DNA of 64,000 nucleotides. Source: Vanilla planifolia. Its lineage: Eukaryota > Streptophyta > Magnoliopsida > Asparagales > Orchidaceae. A model generated the notes under the pieces. The model was not told the origin of the DNA. It saw nothing but the letters and a program-made list of their open reading frames with translations, and ran no database searches. A program made the translations under genes and the position numbers. The stretch is from the NCBI GenBank assembly GCA_023846275.1, contig CM043871.1:28674569-28738568 (forward strand). The letters run 5' to 3'. Shown piece by piece: positions 1 to 9,629 of this stretch. How positions within the stretch are numbered: the stretch's first letter is position 1; each line of letters begins with the position of its first letter.

Positions 1-541
1 TGTCTCAGAGTATGGGACTCTCGACCACCCTCATGAAGGATAGAAATGGCTCCCACACCTGAAATTGGTCAAGCATGCAATCATCACGTCAAATATATAT
101 TTAAGATGACAACAACGAATAACTTCAATTTTTCGCACCGTCGACAACGTAGAAGACAGAATCTGCGTCGAGATGGGTTGGCATCACGAAGGTGAGGGGA
201 TGGACCTCGAGTATGGCAAGGTGGTAGTTCGCGATCCCGAGAAGCAAAGGAGATAGCGTGTAGAAATTATTCAAGCTGCTGACTCTGCCGTGCTCAGATC
301 GCACGCGGTCAAGAAAGCTCTCTGGACCGAAAACCAGAGGGTTTTTCTTCTGCTTATTCCCCTCTTCTTTCTCGCACCGCTCCTCGCATCTCTGCCTCGT
401 TCTTTCTTCGGAGTGCGGCAAATCCAGGCATCTATCCTTGCATTTCTCGGTATAGAAGCTCTCTCGGTGGTTGGCAGAGGCAAATGAAGCGGTGAACAGG
501 AGGACAACCAGGAGGAGATACCACGCTGTTTTGCTCTTCAT
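1..541 (-). CDS. Vicilin-like 7S seed storage globulin, N-terminal part (partial, runs off left edge)
   Basis: Vicilins are cupin storage proteins that enter the secretory route and fill protein storage vacuoles in seeds. Exon 1 is 541 down to 139 and exon 2 starts at 58 and leaves the window at 1. The donor GT at 138-137 and acceptor AG at 60-59 join in phase 1, giving YVVDG-VGAISILHEGGRES. The ATG at 539-541 opens a clear signal peptide, about residues 1-23, with a leucine/valine core. Next comes a short cysteine motif with CKDRC at 34-38 and CEERC at 52-56, spaced like an alpha-hairpinin. The first cupin barrel begins near residue 67 (NPLVFGPESF) and includes HLDADSVFYVV. The acidic N-terminal region is short compared with vicilins that carry several cysteine repeats. 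The second barrel and C-terminus lie outside the window. Family assignment is firm; whether the gene is whole is unknown. Confidence 0.9.
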
Positions 542-557
542 TTTTTGTAGAACAGAA

Positions 558-694
558 CATGCATTGAACTACGGCAATGCGGATAGAGACGAAGAATTTA
601 TAATGGACGGAGCATGCTTGATTCTTCCACACGTGTGATTCTGCATGGTTTGGAGATGCACACGTAGGCTTATCTCTACGGATCCGTACACGTG
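558..694 (-). promoter_or_regulatory. Seed-type promoter of the vicilin gene (TATA box, RY motifs, G-boxes)
   Basis: Reading on the minus strand, a TATAAAT box covers 602-596, about 55 bases before the vicilin ATG. Two RY-type motifs are present: CATGCA at 558-563, in the likely leader, and GCATGC at 612-617. Two ACGT-core G-boxes lie farther out: ACACGTGT at 629-636 and CACGTG at 689-694. RY plus G-box/ABRE combinations are the known binding sites of B3 (ABI3/FUS3/LEC2) and bZIP (ABI5-class) factors in seed storage promoters. Seed-specific, ABA-linked expression is therefore inferred and fits the encoded product. Confidence 0.75.
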
Positions 695-3600
695 GAGTAC
701 AATTTGTTGATCGAAGAATTCTTATAATAGTCTCTTTTGCAAACGTAAAAATACTTTCAAAATTTTTGTTTATATATATATATATATATTGTCATGTCTT
801 AAATGTAAATCTTGATCAAAACTTACTCAATTAATTAATGTGACATTAAATCAAAAAAATATGACCAAAAATTAAAATATCACAATATTCAAGTGAGAAA
901 TGATGTAACCAACTTTAACTTCAATTTATTTCTTCAAACCAAGCAAATTAGTTTATTACTACATGAAATGCATTCAAAATTGTACAAAATGTAACCCAAG
1001 ATAGCTTAGTGAATATTTATTTGCTCATTTCTATTATTATCCTAATCTATCACTCTAGATATATCTAACTCATACTTGTAATATAATAAGCAGAAAGTCT
1101 AATAGATAAATTTATAAAGTAATCACATATATGTATTATAGTGATAAAAGAATATTAAAATTAAATTAAAAAATAATGTTATGACATTAATAATGTAACA
1201 TTTTAAACAATATATGAATAATGCTCATATATATGCAAAACACGTACTATTTTGTTGTAATAAAGCTTGACATAATGTGTATGATTTTTTTATGTGTGTG
1301 TTCATCACTTTAATTGTATATACATACATCTATATACTTATATATAAATATACATCTATTTATTATTTAAGTCCTAATTTTCTTTAATATCATTATTTTT
1401 ATTTTCTTTAATATCATCTCTAGATCTTTTTTATAATCATATGTAATTGGTTAATAATCATACTATATCATATCTTATTCACACATCAAAATTTTATACA
1501 AAAATGCAAGCAATGATGCGACAAATACATCCAAACCTAGCATAAAGCAAGGGTGGTGTCTGCAATTTTTTCATCTACATACATTAAGGCCTTTCACAAT
1601 TTGCTAGCGATATAGGAGAATGACATCTCTTATGCCAACATATGGCCTAGTATATTTCCATTGTCTCATTATGTCTTATATTTTATGCTAAAATTTCATT
1701 TTTTTTTTAAAGTTATTTTCAACCATGGGATAAGCTATAAGGTAATACTATAATTTATTTCCTCTTTTTCTATACCTTATCTCATATGTGTATGATAATG
1801 AGGTACACAAAGCATGTATTGCCATTTTTATTATATATTCTATTTTTTTTTTATTTTTTCAATTTGTTTTCCTTTTCATATTCTCATTTTTTAAAAACCT
1901 TTACATGTATAGTATCTCTTTAGCTTTTTAAAGACTTACACTAGTTTGATAATTTATTTAACTTAACTTATTAATTATCACATTTCATATATTACACTCC
2001 ATATAAATATTTCATCTCATATAATAAAAGATTTAGATATCTTATCATATTCTAAATATTATATTCTATACACATATTTCATCTCATGTAACAAAAGATT
2101 CAAATATAATATCACATTTTAAGTATTGTATTTCATACATGTATGTCATCTTATATAGATTGAGATTTAGATAACTTATCAATAAACACATATTTATTCA
2201 TTCTAAATGATAGTATTAAAGTTTCATGTCTTCTCATAATACATTAACACTGATGCCATGCTTATGCACATGTTCATACTTTTATTCAAAACAATTACTT
2301 CTTATATTTCCAACATAAAATTTGTCTACCAAAAATATTAAAGATAAGTTTCAATTCATTCTTTGTTATCATTTTGTTTATTATATCACATATTAGATGC
2401 AAATCAATCAATAACAATTCATTTCATATATCTCTACATACTTATTATATTACTTATTTCATTCTACATTAACCTTTTTTTCTTCATTATTTGCTAAAGT
2501 ACTCACATAGCATACATTCCTTATAGCATACCATTTGTGAAAATTATGCATTTTTCCTTAAACTTAATTTCAAGGATTTTCTTATTGGCATACGATACAT
2601 TAAAGACGATTTACTATGCATCAATTTTTTTAGCAATGGGACAAACTATTTTCCTTTTATACCATCCTAGATACTAAATGTAGCATATGTTTTTTTAAAA
2701 ATTCAGATTTCGATAACAAATAGTTGAACTGTCCATCAAGTCAACCATATAGTACCCCTACGCCCATCTACCATCCATTACAAAGTGCATCATTTCCCTT
2801 AACCTATACTATCCTCAATATAATGTATTATACTTTGAAACTAATGTATAGTATATTTCCTTTACAATCCCTTTAGTTTGCCTCACTTAAATATCATATA
2901 TTAAACTCATCATATAATATGTATGATATTATTCAACACTTCATCAAAATAAATGATTATCCTTTTCTCTAATTAATTATATGTAATGTATGGTATGTTG
3001 AAGGCAACTTTTTGTATATTCAACTCTAACAAACCAACGTACTTAATTGACTTCACATAAACATAATTTATGCCTAGCGCAACATATAATATGTTCTTAT
3101 ATAAAAGGGACGGTTCTCTAATTTCACTCAATTTTAAATCAAAATCACCTATAAATCTTTCTAAACCATTCTCATAGCAATTTTCATTAATCACTACTAA
3201 TGTTTGTATAAAAAACTTATCTAATAGCTATTTTTCAACTCTTTTCTTTGACTTCTTCTTTTCTAATAGCTATTTTATTGAACAACAATTGGATTCCTCT
3301 TACTTTTCTATTTTTTATTCTTCCCTCTATTTTTTCATGAATTTCTTAATTTCTTATTTTTCTTTTAGTTTTTATCTCTATCTTCCTCCTTTTTTCTCCT
3401 TTCTCTTCTCTCCTTAATTTTCTCTCTCAATTGCCTTACTACCATTCAATCAAAATTCTTTTCAAACTTACCCACAAATGACAATAAGAACTAAAGTGTT
3501 AAATTACTAATTACTAGTTTGCTTCTTATAATTAAAAATATTATATTCATGTCTTTTTTTACATATTTATAATTAATTATTTAAACTTCTAAAAATTATA

Positions 3601-5215
3601 AATTCATCATTATTAGATTTCTTATATATAGTTTTCTAATGATATAATCAAATAAAATTTGTGATTTTATTTGAAATTGTGGCACATCTCATTAAGGGAT
3701 AATATATAAAAAAACTTTATATTTCTATCCTTAAATATTGTATGAAAAAAATTTGTATTTTTATCACCTTCTTTAAGTCAATTGATTTTTGTCTTTTTAC
3801 TCCAAGATGCTTCTTCACTTTTGATTGAGGAAAGAAGTGTGCATTGGGCCACTAATAATTCCTACCTTGATTCCTCATTTTAATGAAGTTCAAACTACTT
3901 TTCTTTTTTCATGATCAACTCCTCAACTTTTTTAAGACCTCAAATATGTTGCCAAAACTAGTTCTATTTTATTCTTTTAAGCAAATTTTAAGTCTTTTGA
4001 GTTAAGAGCCACTGCATTCAGCCTATTCCCAAATAAATGAGCACGTTCCAATTATTTTTCACTATTTGCATGAAAGATTGGTGACTTAGACACATATTTT
4101 GAAATTTCAATGATCTCAAACCTGAGTCAGCTTATTTTGAGAAAGAAAACAATAGAGGGGAGTGCTTTCAAACTACTTTATTAAGATATTGCATTATTGC
4201 ATTTGGCATAAGGCTATTCCAACATGATTTAATAAAATTTGATCCAAGTTCTTCCATACCCAACTACCTTTTTTGATGCCCAACTATATGAAGGGACTCT
4301 CCAAAAAAAGATAGCTCTTTAAGACTACAAAACTCAATGCATTCAAAAAATTCATTGATGGCTTTTCGTATGCATTGAATTTTGTATTCATCCAAGGAAG
4401 TAATTGAAGTGTGAAGTAAGAGAGAGGTGAATTATTATGAATAAAATTTTGGTTTATTACAAAAAAATTTTGAGAAAATATTTAAAATAACTTTTAATAA
4501 AGTTTAACAAATATATGAAAGTGATTTTCTATAAATTTTAATTTTATTTTAAAACATATTAAGTTTTATAAAATTCATATAATTGAAGAATCAATAATGC
4601 TTAAAAATGTATACTATCAATTTTTAGGTGGTTAGATTTATAAAACAAGCCTAAGTTTACCCTCAATAAAAAAAATATACAAAAAAACATTATAAGTTCT
4701 TTCACTAAAAGACAAGTAAGCTAAACCCTCATAACAAACAGACAAATGAGACACGCTATGATCTTACAATGAAATAAATAGGAGATGCTACTACAACCTT
4801 ATAACAAAATAAAATAGTAATAGAAGTAAAATATTTGGCTACATAAAATCGAAATCAATATAACAAAAATTTTATGTTTGATGAAATCATTAAAGAGACA
4901 CAATTATCTTAATTAAATGAACTAAGGATCAAGAAAATTAATAACTTAGTTAATTTGAGAAAGAAAAGAAATTTAAGAGTTTGAGAAATGAATGACGTAG
5001 CGGTGTATGGAAGTGATAATGGGAACAAGCTACTGATGGGTTGAATATTTTTGCTTGAAACTTTTCTTCATATCATATAAAAAATTTTTAAAAAATTTTG
5101 TACAAAAATCTACTATTTATAGGTAACTTATAATTGCTAAAAGTACTTACAAACACTCAATTTAATCATTACAATTTTTGCAATTTTTGTAATATTTTAA
5201 TTAAGAAACTAATAA
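695..5215. other. AT-rich intergenic DNA without a recognisable gene
   Basis: About 4.5 kb of very AT-rich sequence. It holds a TA microsatellite at about 771-789 and a degenerate tandem repeat at about 1,978-2,185. The open frame at 2,973-3,194 (minus) has low-complexity codon content and no motif I recognise. The part at 4,980-5,130 has an LTR-like look (CTATTTATAGG near 5,113), but I see no paired copy. I support no gene here. Confidence 0.6.
1978..2185. repeat. Degenerate tandem repeat, unit about 70 bp, three copies
   Basis: Three successive units share the order TATT-ATTTCATCTCAT-(A/G)TAA(T/C)AAAAGATT-(T/C)A(G/A)ATAT, with diverged third copy. They begin near 1,985, 2,055 and 2,125. 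The units differ by scattered substitutions, so the duplication is old. Confidence 0.55.
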
Positions 5216-6290
5216 TTAAAAAATCATCAACGACTCAAAATAATGGCTAAAATAGCTGTTGTACAGGAGCCATTCAATCAAAATGCACCAAGACCGTTCA
5301 ATTGCAAAAACTATGTGAATGGATAGAAATAATTGAATCCACACCTTCAAAAATATTTTAATCAAGTTTAACATTCTAATCAAAGTACAAATCAAATACC
5401 TAAAATTAAATTTGAAATACATCTCTTAGTGGTTTGTTACTCCAATCAAGATGATCTTCATTAGATTTAACATTAGTATATTTTCTTCTTTTAGTTCTCC
5501 CACGAATACAAGTATCAACTATCTAAAATCTAAAAATTTACTTAAACAAATTTATTAAAAATGTTTATGATCCATTATCATCAAACAAAGAACCATGACT
5601 AAGGGTTAATAATATAACATTAATGACATTGAAGTCTCCTTTAATAAGCTAAGGCAAATTGATAAAGTCAACTATCCCTTTGATATCCCTCAAAAGTGTT
5701 CTCTTTTCAATAAAGAAACTTTTTGCATATAAGATCGAACAACACAGATGATTGCTCCAAGCATCATGGTTGAAAAAAAGATAGATGAATTGTTCCCATC
5801 AGTTATAATTTGGCAAGAGATACACTTATTCCAAAACAACCAAATTTTATTGGAGCAGTTTGATGCGAAGTGCTCAAATTTAAGGTTTCTTTGAATTCTA
5901 TCCTAATGTATGTTGTTAGCCATTAGCTCCAATAAAGCTATAAATGGAATCTTATGAGATTGTATAATGAATTTTAAGTAATGTATTGACTCATTTTCCA
6001 TTGCTACTCCAACATTCTAGATCAACATGTTAGACCTAATGAGTAAAGGATTAAACCATTTGAATGATTTTTTGAGTTCTCTTTAAGACCTCTTGGGTTG
6101 GGTTGTTTGGTTGCAGTCTGTTTCCTCCTTGTTTCTATCATTTTTGATAGTAACTAATGTGAACATGTCATCTTCCTTAGACAAAATCCTAGAGCCAATT
6201 TCTCTCCTTTAAATCCTTATTGAAGTTTTTAAGAGATTTCAAAATATTATGATGTTGAGGGTAGTTGTCTTAAATAGCATTTGAATTCTA
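5216..6290 (-). mobile_element. L1-type LINE remnant, endonuclease domain
   Basis: Read on the minus strand, the conceptual protein shows the apurinic-endonuclease layout of plant L1 elements in several broken frames. A KIWLFWNK block lies near 5,850, a block resembling the ICVVRSYM strand near 5,730, and the hallmark KGDFNVI (consensus GDFN) at about 5,618-5,640. The matching C-terminal endonuclease region, which in relatives carries the SRLDRFL block, is at about 5,216-5,290. The frame is broken many times and no reverse transcriptase follows, so this is a dead 5'-half fragment. The open frame at 6,539-6,790 (minus) could belong to ORF1 of the same copy, but I could not match it. The upper limit near 6,290 is approximate. 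Confidence 0.65.
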
Positions 6291-7150
6291 TAGAGATGCA
6301 TCCTTTACTTGTGATTCTTGTTTTGAATGTTGTAGTCATCTGTGATTTGTTGAAAAGGCCTATTAGCTTCAAAAGTTTGTAGATTCTTCTTACTTTATTG
6401 TAGTGTCAATTCCTTGTTTTCAATGACATGTTCTTATGTTAGATTATTATTTTGATTATGAACTAAGCACTTCTATAATTTTACTCACTAATGTTTTTTA
6501 AACTACAAGTTCCTTCTCGATCGCTAAATCCTATTATGCTAGTGTCGTGTTAAGATTATATTGCGATAAGGCATCAGGATGTAAATGCTTCTATCCAGCA
6601 TCATCGCAATTGCCTTCATAAGAGTTATTGAGAATTTTCTTTTGTTTTCATTGTTGCAAGGTATGACTTTGCTTGTAGTATTAATCACAGTAACTTTAAA
6701 GATTATAGTATGAAACGTTTTGTCAAAATCCACCATTACTTTCTTGTTTTCTAGAAATTTTGATTTTTGTAGCACATATTCTGATAACATGAGACCTCGT
6801 AATTTTTATTTAAGTAACATTGAGTTTAAGAGGCATGTCAATTATAAATGTAATAGAATACAAGATTGATTTGTTAAACAATTGAATCAGAAGTTGTTCA
6901 AGAGAAATCTAAACAATAGCCAACAAAGAATCAATAATTAGTTGAATAGAATTCATTTAAGAATTCTCATATAGAATCTAATAATAGATCATGCATGATG
7001 CAACCAATAATGTATATAGTCTTCTTCCAATGTGAAAGACATGAGGGTGTGACAAATGTCCAAATATCCCACCAAATATGATCCAATGAAGTATTTTTTT
7101 TTTTATATTCTATTTAGATAGTTTCTATGTTTCAATAGCCAAGAGAAAAT
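6291..7150. other. AT-rich stretch upstream of the LINE fragment, unassigned
   Basis: This holds the 83-codon minus-strand frame at 6,539-6,790 and otherwise frequent stops. It may be the ORF1 portion of the adjoining L1 remnant because it lies on the correct side of the endonuclease. No zinc knuckle or DUF4283-like motif is visible to prove it. Confidence 0.4.
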
Positions 7151-7179
7151 TGTTTAATAGAGATTCTCTCCCCTAACAC

Positions 7180-7760
7180 CTCTGCAAAGGAGTAGTTGGG
7201 AGGAAGAAACCCCGACCCACCATTAATGATAAGCACCCAAAGCTGCTAAGCCTGAAAGTTAAGTACGACTACCAACACAAAGAAGGCAAGAAACACTTAT
7301 CTTTCACTGTGAAATCCCTTCTGGAACAACCGCCGTCTATCATCGCCTACTATCATCACACTTGCCTGAAGGTTTCTAGCATAAAGTAGATTCAACTGAG
7401 CTGGAGAATGGAACATTGTTGTACGAAAATTGGAAGATTTACCACTTTGCCAAGGTTTTGTTTCCTGCTATATTTCTCCAATATCTCTTCTGTGGGCAAT
7501 TCAAAGTCTTGATTGGCCCTCGCCATCTTGCATTGATCTCCTTAGTACGAACTTCGAAACCATTAATGTTTCTTGGCCAAAGTTGTCGCATGCAGGCATT
7601 TCAGTTCGAAATCCTCATACTGTGTACGGACTTCTTGCACAAGGCACTGATACTCTTTCATTCCCCGTCAAAAACTTCCGAATTCATTGTAGCAAACAAC
7701 AAGGAAGAGATCGCGACCTCAACACATGCACATCCCCCGTTTTAATTTTCGAATTTTGGT
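7180..7760. other. Lower-AT block with gene-like composition, identity unknown
   Basis: The composition shifts abruptly from AT-rich to balanced for about 580 bases. Two overlapping plus-strand frames (7,416-7,745 and 7,430-7,783) and broken minus-strand frames are present. One minus frame near 7,430-7,540 reads as a plausible hydrophilic stretch containing ELPTEEILEKYSRKQNL, but it has stops on both sides. I recognise no family. It could be a decayed gene fragment, an untranslated leader or a captured transposon insert. Confidence 0.35.
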
Positions 7761-7883
7761 TTTTTTTTTTTAATGTACTGTAAAAAAATGAGTGTAAATA
7801 TTGTAAATATATGAAATATTTTCTTTATTCAAATACCAAATTATCAATAAATGATTATAAAAAAATAAATGCAAAATAACATT

Positions 7884-7906
7884 TAGAGAGAGAGAGAGAG
7901 AGAGAG
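7884..7906. repeat. GA microsatellite
   Basis: An uninterrupted run of GA dinucleotides of about 20 bases, at the left border of the CpG-richer block that follows. Confidence 0.9.
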
Positions 7907-8300
7907 GAAAACGTTGCAGGATCAGCGGCATCGTTTTCAGTGCCCGAGCTGGCTCCTATGGCACGCCAACTCCACTCCTCGTGCCAACCACGAACAGTCT
8001 TCTTCACCGGCTGCGTGTCTTCACAATTATTACATCTCGTTGTGCGCTGCTCATCTCTGAATTTTGCTGCCTTTGACACAAATCCCCCATCGCTTATTAT
8101 GCACGCAAGGTGTTCGACGAAAGTCGTCAACCATATCTCAGCTCCTCTTGCTCCTGCTGTCCACTATGGGTTTGCGTTACTGGTTTCCGTTACCTATGCC
8201 TCGATAATCTCTTTCCCGCGTGCATCTATTTGCAACGCCGCACGTGACCTCTTCCTTCCGGCACGTGCATTGGCTGATTGAAATTGGTAAAATGTGTTTA
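7907..8300. other. CpG-richer block with two ACGTG motifs, possible promoter or gene remnant
   Basis: About 390 bases with many CpG dinucleotides stand out against the AT-rich surroundings. A 113-codon plus frame (7,940-8,281) and a 91-codon minus frame (7,855-8,130) overlap, which points to composition rather than coding. CACGTGACC lies near 8,242 and CACGTGCATT near 8,263, both G-box type cores. No protein family is recognisable. A promoter of an unseen non-coding or lost gene is one reading. Confidence 0.35.
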
Positions 8301-9629
8301 TTATCTCACGCGGAGTGTCCTCCAAAGAAGAACAAAATCAAACTCCAATGGCAATGATAAGGAATGCAAGTTCGAAAGCAATGGCAGACCTTCTCCTTTT
8401 TTTTTTTGTTGCTTTTCCTTTTTCTTTTATCTGATTAATGAACACTTGTTTTGCCAGCTCATTGCCTCATCTTCTCTGGGTACTGTATTGTTCTTTTCTT
8501 TTTATATAAACTAATCTTTTGCTTGGAGTTTTATTTTGCAGTCATTAGTATATTGGAGCTAATGCAACCTGTCTTAACTTAGATTTGTCTTGATTGAATG
8601 TTTAAACAACAGCCACTGCTGCATTTAAAATTTTCGATCTTTACATTACTGCATTAATTTTCTTATGTTATGGTAAAAAAGAAAGCTGCCTCACCGCTAA
8701 CGGTCATATCTTTGTGTTTTTTTTTTTTTTTTGGTTTTTTTTAATCCTGATGAAAACAACTCTTAATAGGTGCAAGAACAGTCATTTTCACAGCATTCTA
8801 AAATCTCTCAAAAGCAAAACAGCAACACAGTGGAAACTTTTACAGAGGTTAACATAGTAAACAGAAGAATGAAATTTTACAGACATGCAAATAAAATAAC
8901 CTGAAACAATTCAAATTATAAAACTGGAAAGATGAATGTACATATACATTTTTGTTTGTGATATCATCCTTCTGCCACATGCTACCAAAAAACAATTCCT
9001 ACGCTACCTGTTGCTACTAAAGAATCTGATAGCAATCTTAATTCCAACCTGAATCAGTGTTCTGGAGGTGTTCTATGTGCTCGAGGTGTTTTCTCACATC
9101 AACTGGTTCAGCAAAGAACCTGAAGTTGATGATCTTTCTGATCAAATGAAAAGATCTCCTGCAGCGAGTTCCTCCAAACAATTTCATGGTGGAAAGTATA
9201 TCTTGATTAGTTCGAGGTCGAACCGTGTAGATATTTGGTGTAAAAAATAACTAGCAGTATATTTGTCCTGTTATAATCAATAAAAAAAGCTGTTAAGGTT
9301 TCAAAACAGCGTATGATTTACATATATTTACATTGGTGCATACCTTCAAGCTACTTGATCCTCTTCCACTGAGTTCTATGGAGAGGCCTGAGACAAATGC
9401 AGGAACCATATTTAGTAAACTTAGTAACTATGCGATGAAGCTGATTACTTTAAGGAAAAACGTGTTCAATTAAATTGCATCAGATCATAAATAGCCTACC
9501 ATGAGGAGCTCTTTTGGGTTAGCCATTTCTATCTGATTAGCTGCCCTTTACGCTAAAGTCTAACAAGAAAAATTGTATACAAAAGGTCTGTCCATGCACT
9601 GATTAATTGAAATTAAATTGGGTTCATCC
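8301..9629. other. 3' flank and probable 3' UTR of the 5-phosphatase gene
   Basis: This lies downstream of the TGA at 9,632-9,630. On the minus strand, a donor-like ...TTGAAG|GTATGC occurs near 9,346 and a short open frame ending in stop lies at about 9,200-9,030 (ends NTDSGWN). That could be an alternative 3' exon, but I recognise no domain and the evidence is weak. The plus frame 9,068-9,250 is read as its shadow. The part from 8,301 to 9,000 shows only T-rich tracts. Confidence 0.35.

Noticed and set aside
125-138. Extension of the vicilin frame to a stop at 125
   Set aside because: A GT donor at 138-137 and an in-phase AG acceptor at 60-59 restore the cupin sequence, so the extra codons are intron.
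290-507. Plus frame 290-487 and minus frame 271-507 over the vicilin exon
   Set aside because: Both are shadows of the vicilin exon in other frames, with no motifs of their own.
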